This document shows, piece after piece, positions 25,723 to 34,383 of a stretch of DNA of 64,000 nt. The position numbers were made by a program, and so were the translations under genes. The notes beneath the pieces are model-generated. The model searched no databases, was not told the DNA's origin, and worked only from the letters and a program-made list of their open reading frames with translations. How positions within the stretch are numbered: the first letter of the stretch is position 1; the number at the start of each line of letters is the position of its first letter. The stretch comes from Calothrix sp. NIES-2100 (GTDB lineage: Bacteria; Cyanobacteriota; Cyanobacteriia; Cyanobacteriales; Nostocaceae), in NCBI RefSeq assembly GCF_002368195.1, contig NZ_AP018178.1, positions 9,373,510 through 9,437,509 of the forward strand. Direction: 5' to 3'.

Positions 25723-26171
25723 ATGCCGAAATTGTGAATTTTATCCTTGTCTCTATTTTCTCTCAGGAAGTCCAAAACGCAAGACATTTGTTTTTGTCAC
25801 ATTTAAATGACAGCTTGACAAAAAAAAATGACAAGCTTAGTATAGTGACAAGGAGCAGTAAGCGGCTGAAGACTAAGAAACGGTAGACGACCTGGAAGCT
25901 AGCTGCTTTTTCTAGTAGTTAGCTTCTCATCTTTATTTAGGAATCCAAGGGTTGCTTGTCCCTTATTTATTAAGTATATATGCTTGTACAAATTATGCAA
26001 CATGAGATTGTAATCTCTTGAATTTGTCTACGCTAATTTCCAGTTGCATCCTGTTACTAGAGTATGGTTAACTGCACAAAGAATTTCGCCTAGTAACCAA
26101 GGTAAGTTTAATTCTTTCGTCTCAACCGTAGCAGATTGCCTTAATGCCTGATTTTTGACTCAACTACAATT
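25723..26171. other. 449-base gap with TGACA boxes and a possible small RNA
   Basis: From 25795 to 25850 five TGTCA/TGACA boxes occur, then a possible -10 TATAGT (25841-25846). A strong hairpin GAAGCTAGCTGC / GTAGTTAGCTTC follows at 25895-25926. A second part, to 26171, is AT-rich leader of the next gene. No open frame is supported. Confidence 0.5.
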
Positions 26172-26483
26172 ATGACTCAATTAACCTTTGACCAATTCGT
26201 TCATCCACTCTCTGAGTTTCCCAAGATTGTCCATCTCGAAGGTACTGATGAGCCGATGTTAGATATGTACACAATGGCAGGGATTTTACTTTATGCTGCT
26301 TGTGCCAATAACAACATCAAGGCTAAAGAAAATATTCTTGAAACAATAGCAGAGCATGAGGAATTAGATGCAGAAATTTTGTTTGCGCGGTGTCAAATAG
26401 GCGATCGCGCCGCAATTTTACAAACGATGAGCCTCATAGTTTCTGGGATGGAAAGCAGTCTGGAGACAGTGGAAGTAGGTTAA
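26172..26483 (+). CDS. Small hypothetical protein, 103 aa
   Basis: A soluble, acidic, mostly helical protein: MTQLTFDQFVHPLSEFPKIV, then DEPMLDMYTMAGILLYAACA, ILETIAEHEELDAEILFARC and a C-terminal helix IGDRAAILQTMSLIVSGMES. No family recognised. The composition and a clean ATG support a true gene. It faces the MOSC gene tail to tail with 52 bases between. Confidence 0.6.
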   Translation: MTQLTFDQFVHPLSEFPKIVHLEGTDEPMLDMYTMAGILLYAACANNNIKAKENILETIAEHEELDAEILFARCQIGDRAAILQTMSLIVSGMESSLETVEVG

Positions 26484-26535
26484 AAGGCTAAACTTTAGAG
26501 AGTTGTGTAAACAAGCTAAAAATCTCTTGTGCTTT

Positions 26536-27177
26536 CTATTGTTTGTTGATCCGCTCGATAAAATAATCTCGCCAGCTTGCTGGTAATGCTGAAAGTTTGA
26601 CAACACGGTGCAGCTGTTCTGAATCGTTAGTTTCGTGGAGGTACAGCCGAGTGATATCAGCAACTGTAATCTGATTTTCGTCTTGATGAACGAGTTCCAG
26701 TGTATCGCCTGCACCGACTTCACCTTCTTGTACTACTGAAAAGTAAAAGCCAGTCAGACGACTTGCTAAAAATAGTTTCACAATATCAGTTCGGCCAAAT
26801 TTAATTCCTAGTTTATAGCAGGGCAGACGTGGTTGTGTAACCATAACTTCAGCTGTGCCAATGCGGAAGCGATCGCCAATATTAATACCATCCTCTTTCA
26901 ATCCAACTATTGTAAAATTCTCCCCGAATGCTCCCCAAGATAGAGCCACATCTGGCAGTTCGTTACGCCAGTAGTCATAATGTTCACAAGGGTAAGCATA
27001 GGCTGCTTTATCCACACCACCATGCACAGTTAAATCGGCCTGTCCATCACCATCTAAGTTAAGCGTTCTGAGCATCACTCGCTCGGAAATTGGTTCCTTA
27101 AAGATACCAGTTGTCACAGTTTTGCCTTTCCAAGATACTTCACGAGGAAGTCCGACATTGACAGAGATAAGTTGCAT
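26536..27177 (-). CDS. MOSC-domain protein, YiiM-like
   Basis: A 213-residue protein with a MOSC (molybdenum cofactor sulfurase C-terminal) beta-barrel and a C-terminal helical extension as in YiiM. Visible are the N-terminal NVGLPREVSWKGKTVTTGIF, LTVHGGVDKAAYAYPCEHYD, GAFGENFTIVGL, GDRFRIGTAEVMVTQPRLPC with the conserved C120, and the GFYFSVVQEGEVGAGDTLEL strand. YiiM-type proteins bind molybdenum cofactor and can reduce N-hydroxylated compounds. No molybdenum genes are nearby. Start at the ATG at 27177. Confidence 0.92.
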   Translation of the reverse strand: MQLISVNVGLPREVSWKGKTVTTGIFKEPISERVMLRTLNLDGDGQADLTVHGGVDKAAYAYPCEHYDYWRNELPDVALSWGAFGENFTIVGLKEDGINIGDRFRIGTAEVMVTQPRLPCYKLGIKFGRTDIVKLFLASRLTGFYFSVVQEGEVGAGDTLELVHQDENQITVADITRLYLHETNDSEQLHRVVKLSALPASWRDYFIERINKQ

Positions 27178-27366
27178 CTTTGAGCCTCCTGCAAAAATAT
27201 TGAGTCACTACACGTAAGTTTTGAGATAGTGTCAGCTTCTTAACTGATCAAACCTGCACAAAGCAAGTAGGCGCGATTAAACCGAACTATGTAAAGTTTT
27301 GTAGAGGAAAAAGAGAAAGGTTAACAGCCTAGTTAGCTATCTGTATCAGCAGGATGATGTTTTCGA

Positions 27367-27960
27367 TTGCAGAGCATTGAGAAAATAGCAAAGGAAATTA
27401 TCTACCTGTTGATGACTAACCTAGTTCTGCCAGAAATTGTACAAGAAATTCTAGATAAAAACACCGAGCCAGATGCTATTTTCCGGGAAATTTTGCCGAT
27501 AATTGGCGACGAATTGCAGTGCGATCGCTGTTTTCTCTATTTGCGAAATCCTCAAACTAAGTTAGCAAAAGTCGCCTATTGCTGGCGGCGAAATCAAGAG
27601 ATACCAGATATTACAGACTTAAATTGGAGATTAGATCCAGAATCTTTACCCCAAGAAGATCCGTTATTTGCCGCTGCACTCCGCAATGATCCTTCTGTTT
27701 ATGTTGAAGATATAGAAACCGCCAGTCCAGAAGTTGTGAATAAAGAATTTGAGCATAAGTACATGGGACATAGAGCTTTGATACATGCTCATTTGTGCCA
27801 AAATCATCAATTATGGGGAATTTTACAACCTGCTGTCTTTGGCAGACCGCGAGTTTGGTCAGAACGCGATCGCGCTTTTGTCACTCAACTGGAAACTAAA
27901 CTCATACCTTTGGTAGTTGCTTATGTCAAAGCTGCTATTGAATCTCAATCTGACACATAA
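27367..27960 (+). CDS. GAF-domain protein
   Basis: A 197-residue soluble protein with one GAF domain over about residues 25-190: FREILPIIGDELQCDRCFLY, AKVAYCWRRNQEIPD, DPLFAAALRNDPSVYVEDIE, SPEVVNKEFEHKYMGHRALI, HQLWGILQPAVFGRPRVWSE and RAFVTQLETKLIPLVV. C44 in QCDRCFLYL might bind a bilin or metal, but nothing proves it. The TTG at 27367 gives a natural N-terminal helix; the first ATG is at 27412 and would trim 15 residues, so the start is uncertain. A small-ligand or redox sensor without an output domain. Confidence 0.8.
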   Translation: MQSIEKIAKEIIYLLMTNLVLPEIVQEILDKNTEPDAIFREILPIIGDELQCDRCFLYLRNPQTKLAKVAYCWRRNQEIPDITDLNWRLDPESLPQEDPLFAAALRNDPSVYVEDIETASPEVVNKEFEHKYMGHRALIHAHLCQNHQLWGILQPAVFGRPRVWSERDRAFVTQLETKLIPLVVAYVKAAIESQSDT

Positions 27961-28166
27961 TCTGGGAGAAACAACTACTTAATCCTACTGACCAAAGAGT
28001 GTAAAACTAAGCTTGTAAGTAAACTTTTTTTGTAGTGCGTAAATTTTAATAAAGAGAATAAAGATGTTAGCTCTATTGCATGTGAGTGCAATCTAACTTG
28101 GAGTTAGGGAAAGTCTAATCAGTAACCTGTTTCCTAATGCCAATTCTCTAAGAGAAAGTATTAAAA

Positions 28167-29540
28167 ATGACTATATATCAATTTCCTGAAGATTTTTATT
28201 GGGGCGTTGCTACCGCTTCCTTTCAAATAGAAGGAGGAGTTAATGAAGGTGGGCGTAAACCCAGTGTGTGGGATACATTTACTACTACACCCGGAAAAAT
28301 TCTGAATAATGATACTGCTACCATTACTTGCGATCATTATCATCTTTATGAACAAGATGTAGCGCTGATGGCAGAATTGGGAATCAAGCACTATCGTTTT
28401 AGTATTGCATGGCCCCGCATTATTCCCGATGGTCGCGGCAAAGTTAATGAAGAGGGTGTTGATTTCTACAAGCGGCTGGTAGATTGCCTGCACAAGCATA
28501 ATATTACCCCTCACGCTACCTTATATCACTGGGATAGCCCCCAAGCCCTAGAAGATTTATATGGAACTTGGCAAAATCGGCAGATGGCTGTAGATTTTGC
28601 TGATTATGTGACTGCGGTTGTCAGTCGTTTAGGCGATCGCATTACCCACTGGATGACACTTAATGAAATTTATTATTTCACACACGCAAGTTATGGTTTT
28701 GAGCTAGAACCCTTACACGCACCAGGTAAACGCCTCAGCAGCCAAAAAGCAGTTTTCCAGACTTCTCATCACGCCTTACTTGCTCACGGATTAGGATGTC
28801 AAGCTATCCGCGCCGCTTCACCGGTTCCTTGCAAAGTTGCTTTAGTAGATAGCATCGGCGTGACTGTTCCCATCAACGAATCTCCTCACCATATAGAAGC
28901 TGCTAAAAAAGCATTCCCGACTTTTAGGTTCAATGGGGCTATTCTTATACCCGCCCTCACTGGCGCTTACAGTCCAGCCATGCTTGAGGAATTAGGAGAA
29001 AATGCTCCAGAGATTAAACCTGGAGATTTAGAAATAATTCATCAGCCCTTAGATGCAATTGGTCTTAATATTTACAGCGGCGCTTATGTGCGGGCTGTAG
29101 ATAACGAAAAAGGGTATGAATTACTCAACTTTCCCAAAGGCTACCCGCGAATGCATATGCCCTGGTTACAGATTGTACCTGAAAGTATCTATTGGGGAAT
29201 TCGTCACGTCAGTGAGACTTTAGGACGTGATGATTTACCAGTGATGATTACTGAAAGTGGTTGTGCCGCAGAGGATGATTTAAATGCTAATGGTGAAATG
29301 ATAGATACTGACCGGATTATGTACTTACGGCAGTATTTTAAATCAGCTAATCGAGCTATCAATGAAGGTTATCCTTTGAAGGGATATTTTCTCTGGACTT
29401 TTATAGATAATTTCGAGTGGGCTTGGGGATATTCTCGTCCTTTTGGGATTGTTTATGTAAATTACAATACGCAACAACGTATTCCCAAAGCTAGCTATGA
29501 ATGGTATGCAGAGTGTATCCGTCAAAACCGGGTTGTTTAG
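28167..29540 (+). CDS. Family 1 glycoside hydrolase (beta-glucosidase)
   Basis: A 457-residue GH1 enzyme, a retaining beta-glucosidase/glycosidase with a single TIM barrel. Marks: FPEDFYWGVATASFQIEGG at the start, KHYRFSIAWPRIIPDGRG, acid/base E167 in MTLNEI, LNIYSGAYV, nucleophile E363 in ITESGC, and the sugar-binding end FLWTFIDNFEWAWGYSRPFG. Length is normal. No signal peptide, so cytoplasmic. It would hydrolyse beta-linked disaccharides or glucosides; the exact sugar is open. A single gene with ATG after a purine-rich AGAGAAAGT leader. Confidence 0.95.
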   Translation: MTIYQFPEDFYWGVATASFQIEGGVNEGGRKPSVWDTFTTTPGKILNNDTATITCDHYHLYEQDVALMAELGIKHYRFSIAWPRIIPDGRGKVNEEGVDFYKRLVDCLHKHNITPHATLYHWDSPQALEDLYGTWQNRQMAVDFADYVTAVVSRLGDRITHWMTLNEIYYFTHASYGFELEPLHAPGKRLSSQKAVFQTSHHALLAHGLGCQAIRAASPVPCKVALVDSIGVTVPINESPHHIEAAKKAFPTFRFNGAILIPALTGAYSPAMLEELGENAPEIKPGDLEIIHQPLDAIGLNIYSGAYVRAVDNEKGYELLNFPKGYPRMHMPWLQIVPESIYWGIRHVSETLGRDDLPVMITESGCAAEDDLNANGEMIDTDRIMYLRQYFKSANRAINEGYPLKGYFLWTFIDNFEWAWGYSRPFGIVYVNYNTQQRIPKASYEWYAECIRQNRVV

Positions 29541-29641
29541 CTAGAAAAATTTAGACATTCTTGATTAATTTTGCGTAGATTTCAGAAATTGATTTTTCAG
29601 CTTGTGTAGAAATAACTGTCTAGTTCCTAGGTTCCTATTTT

Positions 29642-29896
29642 ATGAATCGTTGGACTTTACTGTTTCGTCCATGCTTAATAGCAATTATATTAACTTTAGC
29701 TATTCCTCAAGATACTGTTGCTAGTAGATGTGCATCGCTTAATGATTGCCATAATTATGCTTCTCAAAGTCAGAATTACCATCAAGATGAGCGTGGTGAG
29801 CATCCATACAGAACTTGTATCGCAATTATAGTCATCACTTTGATCACTACAAAAATAGCTAAGTCTGCTTTAAAGTCGTGGCTGATTAAGCCCTAA
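29642..29896 (+). CDS. Small hypothetical exported/membrane protein, 84 aa
   Basis: Begins MNRWTLLFRPCLIAIILTLA with a likely signal sequence (cut near TVASR), followed by a short Cys/His-rich part (CASLNDCHNYASQSQNYHQD) and a second hydrophobic stretch CIAIIVITLITTKIA near residues 58-72. Family not recognised. No clear ribosome site before the ATG. It could be a real small envelope protein or a chance frame. Confidence 0.4.
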   Translation: MNRWTLLFRPCLIAIILTLAIPQDTVASRCASLNDCHNYASQSQNYHQDERGEHPYRTCIAIIVITLITTKIAKSALKSWLIKP

Positions 29897-30886
29897 AAAT
29901 CATAGCTTTCAACCCTACCTAGATTGATTTTAGAACAATTGTTTTAAGTTATAGTCTTCTCTAAAACCTGGATTTTGTATCCGATAATTTCATTCTGCCT
30001 TGTATGTTAATTTATATGAAGTCTTTATAGATTCTTTGCTAAACCTCGTCCATTTTGAAACCTGGAGTGGTGCGGGACTGAAAGCCCGCTACGAAGAGCA
30101 GGGAGCAAAATGCTCCCACTACTTTTAAAACTATGGTTCTCAAAATAGATGTGGTTTGGCTGACATTCTGGCAATAATGTAAGTTAAGTATACAAAATAG
30201 TGATTGCCCGCTTAAATATTTCGATGAATGCTTTGATAAAGTGCCAGACGACTCCACAAAATATGGAGCGCACTATTTCCTTTGATACGATGAAAGAAAT
30301 ATTTACTCAAGTGGTGGCAGTAGTCAATCTAAATAAGTATTTTATATTGTCTTTGAAGTAACCAATTTCATTTACAAATGAATCAGGTAATAATGTACCT
30401 GGCGTAGATGAAATCCCGCGAGCAAGGGGTGATTATAGCTAGGTGAAGAGTCATGCATTATTTTCCTTTGTTTCTTGGCTCCAGACTCACTATTAGTGAA
30501 TCTGGAGTTTTTATTTTTGATGCACAGAAAGCCCTAGTGATGCTCTGTTGCTGACTGTAAAAGCTTTTTCTCGCTCAGAAAAATTTCTCATGCAAACACT
30601 CGTAAATCTATCGGTAAAGTGTATAATAGCTTAAATTACTTAAAACCGAGCGACTAACCGTAGTTTGTAAGCGGCAATCACAATAACCTGAGAAAGCAAA
30701 TCTCAAAACCATCAAGAAAGAGTTTTTGATTTTTGCTGTATTTGGTTGTGCTTGTTTGCATAGCTTCTCAAAACCGACTCAACAGCAGATGCGCAACTGC
30801 TGGCAAAAATCTGAGAACCGGGATTCTATTTTGAATCCTGACTCTTCGTCTTGCAAAATTACTATTTACAGTTCAAAGGAGTGAAC
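29897..30886. other. 990-base non-coding region with orphan terminator and promoter
   Basis: No protein gene is supported. It holds a hairpin repeat GGGAGCA-AAA-TGCTCCC (about 30099-30116), a small dyad CAGGTA-ATAATG-TACCTG (about 30384-30401), a strong terminator at 30479-30517 with no gene to serve, and a TATAAT -10 box at 30622-30627 that may start the transcript of the gene at 30887, giving a leader of about 255 bases. Confidence 0.6.
30479..30517 (+). terminator. Strong intrinsic terminator without an upstream gene
   Basis: CTCCAGACTCACTA pairs with TAGTGAATCTGGAG (one mismatch) and is followed directly by TTTTTATTTTT. The nearest upstream gene ends almost 600 bases earlier, so an unannotated RNA may end here. 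Confidence 0.75.
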
Positions 30887-31369
30887 GTGAACAACGCTAT
30901 TCGGATTAATGAAAACCTGACAACAACAGGACAAGTAATACAACAACAGATTCAACAAGCTAAGCAAGAAGGTTTTAAGTCGGTTCTAAATTTGCGTTCC
31001 CCAGACGAATTAGGATTTAATAAGGATGAGCAACAGATAGTGGAAGCATTGGGGCTGGATTATGCGAATGTGCCGCTGAAGCTAGAAAATTTAAATGAGG
31101 AGCTGATTACAAAAATCCTCACAACACTAGACCAACTTCCTAAACCAACCGTTATACATTGCGCTGCTGCTATGCGTTCCACGGGAATTGCGTTGTTGAG
31201 TGTAGCCATTCAAGAGGGGTTAACACCAGAAGAAACTTTAAGCAAAGCGAAGAATCTCGGCTTTGGGTTTTTTGAACATGCTGGCGTAAGTCCGCGACTG
31301 AAGCAATTATTTGTTAACTATCTGAATAAACATCAGAAGGTAGCTGTACCTTATGCGTTGAGCATTTAA
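30887..31369 (+). CDS. DUF442-like (beta-lactamase hydrolase-like) phosphatase-fold protein
   Basis: A 160-residue protein with the dual-specificity-phosphatase-like fold of the DUF442/Blh family. It reads RINENLTTTGQVIQQQIQQA, FKSVLNLRSPDELGF, ALGLDYANVPLKLENL, then a P-loop VIHCAAAMRSTGIALL, and a C-terminal helix. The P-loop is C-x4-R (C, then AAAM, then R), the short form seen in DUF442 and rhodanese-like proteins. Its substrate is unknown. I chose the GTG at 30887 because AAGGAG ends 5 bases before it; other in-frame GTG/TTG codons upstream lack this spacing. Confidence 0.8.
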   Translation: MNNAIRINENLTTTGQVIQQQIQQAKQEGFKSVLNLRSPDELGFNKDEQQIVEALGLDYANVPLKLENLNEELITKILTTLDQLPKPTVIHCAAAMRSTGIALLSVAIQEGLTPEETLSKAKNLGFGFFEHAGVSPRLKQLFVNYLNKHQKVAVPYALSI

Positions 31370-31493
31370 AGGTTGCGATCGCCCACATCCAACAAATTGC
31401 CAATCTTACCCAAGAGCGATGTTAGATTCTTGAGTTTTTTGGTGTTCCTGGCCGCAAATATGATCTTCAATAAGCGGCGGCATATTAGCGCTC

Positions 31494-32807
31494 TTACATC
31501 ACTTTTTTAGAGACTAGCTGGCGCGGAAAATTATGCTTCATAAGCGGTAATTTTATCTGGAACGTCGAGCCTTTACCCTCATTGCTCATCACCTGAATGT
31601 GACCGCCGTGAGCCTGGACAATTTGTTGAGCGATCGCTAATCCCAAACCAAATCCGCCGCTTTCTCTGGCACGTTCTGTATCAACTCGGTAAAAGCGGTC
31701 GAAAATGTAAGGTAAATCTGCCGCTGGAATTCCAATTCCAGTATCAATAACCTGAATTATTGCCCGTTCTGGGTGAGGTTCTAAGCGTAACCAAACAGTT
31801 CCACCAGACTGAGTGTAATTGCAGGCGTTGTTGAGCAAGTTTTCAACAGCTAGCCGCAGCAAAGCAGGGTCAGCCCATAACTCAATTGGTTTTTCTGGTA
31901 AATGGCTGATCAACTTGAGCGACGCTTTTGCAGCAACATCATTGTAATAAACAACTAAATTCTCTAGCAAGCTATTGAGATTAACTTTTTTGAGTGATTC
32001 TGGAGTTAATTGTCCCTGATGGCGAGCCAATAGCAGTAGGTTATTGACCAAGGTACTCATCGACTTGGCACTATCGATAATGTTCTCCACTGAAGGATGG
32101 ATTTGGGGATGATCTGCGGCTATGAGTAACCCAACTTGGGCATTGGTCAAAATTGCCGAAAGGGGCGATCGCAATTCATGGGAGGCATCGGATGTAAAGC
32201 GTTGCAGTTGGTTATAAGCTTCCTGAACAGGTTGCATGGCTATACCACCGAGTACCCAACCTGTAAGCCCAATTAACAAAAGCGCTACAGGCACAGCCAG
32301 CGTCAACATTAACAGAAATTGTCTGAGATCGTTTTGAGTATCTTGGAGTGGAATAGCCACTTGCAGATAGCCGATGACCGAATTTCCTCCTTGAACAGGT
32401 AGGGTGAATTGACGCAGCCAAAGTGCCTCACCCGTGAACGAGTCTACAGACTTAATGGTGAGAAAGCCAAATGATGTTTTTAACTGTTCTAGAGCTGGAG
32501 TCCCAAAAAAACGCTTAAGTTTACCATTCGGGTCATACCAGCGAACATAGACTAGTTCAATATCAGCAGGATGAGAACCATTACCTAATAGCGGTATATT
32601 GCTCAAATCGACTTGTTTTTGTCCTTGATACAGTCGATATTGCGAACTAGCTGCCATTAACTCTGCTCTTTTATAAAGCAATTGATCTAATGCATGAACT
32701 TTGTCTTTGACCTCAATGTGATAAATCACCCCAGCAAAGAGAACAAGAATGCTCCCCATCGAAAGGGTAAACCAACGAGCTAAGTTACGACGACTGCGGT
32801 TAAACAC
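31494..32807 (-). CDS. rppB: Two-component sensor histidine kinase, RppB-like
   Basis: A 437-residue membrane histidine kinase. Two spans (about 12-30 and 160-190, LLMLTLAVPVALLLIGLTGW) flank a periplasmic sensor of about 130 residues. The kinase core follows: DASHELRSPLSAIL with H210, N box LLNNACNYT, DTGIGIP and GFGLGLAIAQQ. Gene pairing (regulator first, 99 bases upstream, same strand) and the RppA-type partner identify it as RppB, which in Synechocystis responds to redox or nickel signals. The start is a GTG at 32807. The gap to rppA carries ATTCGTA repeats, so separate translation is likely. Confidence 0.85.
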   Translation of the reverse strand: MFNRSRRNLARWFTLSMGSILVLFAGVIYHIEVKDKVHALDQLLYKRAELMAASSQYRLYQGQKQVDLSNIPLLGNGSHPADIELVYVRWYDPNGKLKRFFGTPALEQLKTSFGFLTIKSVDSFTGEALWLRQFTLPVQGGNSVIGYLQVAIPLQDTQNDLRQFLLMLTLAVPVALLLIGLTGWVLGGIAMQPVQEAYNQLQRFTSDASHELRSPLSAILTNAQVGLLIAADHPQIHPSVENIIDSAKSMSTLVNNLLLLARHQGQLTPESLKKVNLNSLLENLVVYYNDVAAKASLKLISHLPEKPIELWADPALLRLAVENLLNNACNYTQSGGTVWLRLEPHPERAIIQVIDTGIGIPAADLPYIFDRFYRVDTERARESGGFGLGLAIAQQIVQAHGGHIQVMSNEGKGSTFQIKLPLMKHNFPRQLVSKKVM

Positions 32808-32906
32808 AACTTATGCTAATTCGTAATTCGTAATTCGTAATTACAAGACTTTTCAAATAATTGAACCACACTACTCCCTAGTCTCCGTCTCAGCCATTAT
32901 TAAGTT

Positions 32907-33587
32907 TCAAGATGATTCTGGAGGCTGGAGGCGATAGCCCATACCGTAGACGGTTTCAATCCAATCAGCTGCTGCTACTATTTGCAAACGTTGGCGAAGT
33001 TTACGCACTAGAACGGTGATGACATTACTTTCTGGCTCACTACCCCACTGCCATACAGCTTGCTCAATCTGGTTACGAGTGAGTACTTGCCTGGGATGAC
33101 GCATAAGATATTCTAGTAATTGAAATTCTTGACTGGAAAGGGAGACGATCACCCCTTGTCGCTCCAAAGTCAGTGCGTCCAGATGAAGTTCCAGGTCTGC
33201 CAAGCAGAGGGTATCTCCTTGCCAAAGAGGCGATCGCCGCCCCAATGCTCGCACCCGCGCCATGAACTCCATAATATCAATTGGTTTGACTAGGTAATCA
33301 TCTGCTCCGGCATCTAATCCTGTTACTTTATCAAGTGTTGTATCTTTAGCCGTAATCATTAATACAGGAGCGGTTTTCCCAGCAGCCCGATACTGTTGAC
33401 ACAAACTTACTCCACTAATCCGAGGTAACATCCAATCCAAAATCAGCAGGTCATATTCTTTTTCACCCAAAAGCCATTGAGCGGTTTCACCATCCTTGAC
33501 ACCATCGACACTGTGTCCAGCTTGAGAAAGAACCGTTTGCAGTGGCATTAATTGCTTTGGATCATCCTCGGCTAGTAAGATTTTCAT
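32907..33587 (-). CDS. rppA: OmpR-family response regulator, RppA-like
   Basis: A 226-residue response regulator. The receiver begins MKILLAEDDPKQLMPLQTVL, with phospho-acceptor D51 in LLILDWMLPRIS (the LDWMLP form is typical of RppA) and the lysine in DYLVKPIDIM. The winged-helix DNA-binding domain covers about residues 128-222 (LSSQEFQLLEYLMRHPRQVL, VITVLVRKLRQRL, VYGMGYRLQPP). It pairs with the RppB-like kinase just downstream. Likely targets are the divergent gene at 33729 and perhaps the transporter/stress genes further right (inference). ATG at 33587. Confidence 0.88.
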   Translation of the reverse strand: MKILLAEDDPKQLMPLQTVLSQAGHSVDGVKDGETAQWLLGEKEYDLLILDWMLPRISGVSLCQQYRAAGKTAPVLMITAKDTTLDKVTGLDAGADDYLVKPIDIMEFMARVRALGRRSPLWQGDTLCLADLELHLDALTLERQGVIVSLSSQEFQLLEYLMRHPRQVLTRNQIEQAVWQWGSEPESNVITVLVRKLRQRLQIVAAADWIETVYGMGYRLQPPESS

Positions 33588-33728
33588 CACCTCTGCACAC
33601 TTGTTTTTATAAACAATAATGTATTGAAATTATCGAGAGCGTCTTTCATCAGTTAGATTTCTTGGGATTCTCTATCTCATTAGGATATAGATGAAGTGTG
33701 ACCGAGCAAAATCCGAAGTAGGTGTAGA

Positions 33729-34115
33729 GTGTGGCGTATTAGTAAACGTTGGCTGCGAGGACTGGGATTAGAGTTTTGGTTGCCGCTACCAGTGGTAGCG
33801 GTTGTGTTTTGGCTTGGCTGTAGTTTTCTGGCTGCCCAAGAGTTAAGCCGATCCTACTCCACAGACAAAAAACTTCAGTCAGATACCCAACTCGAAGCAC
33901 GGGTGTCAGTCAATGTATTGCTGATTAACGCCACTGTAAACCGAACTCAGAAAATTACCCAAGTAGAAGTGGAAACAGCAGATCCCATCCTGAAGCGATT
34001 GGAATTAGAACTACCAACGATAGAGTTCAGCCAGATAGAAGTGACAATTGCCCAAGAACTAGGTTTACCCCGTGAGGATGTTAGAAAGTTAGTGCGCTAT
34101 GAACTTGTGGAATAA
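33729..34115 (+). CDS. Hypothetical membrane protein divergent from rppA
   Basis: A 128-residue protein with one membrane span near the N terminus (FWLPLPVVAVVFWLGCSFLA, about 16-36). A charged, beta/alpha region follows (LEARVSVNVLLINATVNRTQ; VEVETADPILKRLELELPTI) and ends in a helix-rich VTIAQELGLPREDVRKLVRY. It is probably anchored with the C-terminal part outside or inside; direction cannot be told. It starts with GTG and is divergently placed next to rppA, so it is a candidate target of RppA. I do not know a named family. Confidence 0.65.
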   Translation: MWRISKRWLRGLGLEFWLPLPVVAVVFWLGCSFLAAQELSRSYSTDKKLQSDTQLEARVSVNVLLINATVNRTQKITQVEVETADPILKRLELELPTIEFSQIEVTIAQELGLPREDVRKLVRYELVE

Positions 34116-34383
34116 CAATGATGAATGTGTTCTGCTTTAGTTTTCAATGTTTGATTCATGGCTTCAAATCTCTGAGGAACATCAATATTTAATCGATGAG
34201 CCAGCACTGTTACTGTATATTTTGGTAGTTATTTGTTGGTGGTGAGTCTACTTGCCGTTTTTGCGGTTACCCTCACTATAGCCCTGTCCTCTGCCTTGGC
34301 GCAGCCTCTCCCTTTGGGAGCAGGGGAGACGCTACTGTCAGAGACAATAACTCTACTACGAAACGCCCTACCTGTTCATACTC
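34116..34383. other. Gap with a short frame and palindromic repeat
   Basis: A 32-codon frame (34147-34245) reads MFDSWLQISEEHQYLIDEPA and continues with a hydrophobic LLLYILVVICWW end; it may be the start of a lost membrane protein. It is followed by a palindromic repeat (GCGCAGCCTCTCCCTTTGGG, near 34298-34334) and by one arm of a 23-base inverted repeat (34341-34363). Confidence 0.4.
34341..34363. repeat. Left arm of 23-base perfect inverted repeat
   Basis: Begins GAGACAATAACTCTACTACG and ends AAA. Its exact reverse complement lies at 39888-39910, on the other side of the giant kinase gene. Confidence 0.9.

Noticed and set aside
25815..25846. TTGACA...TATAGT as a textbook promoter
   Set aside because: The spacing between the boxes is 20 bases, longer than the normal 16-18; kept only as a possible -10.
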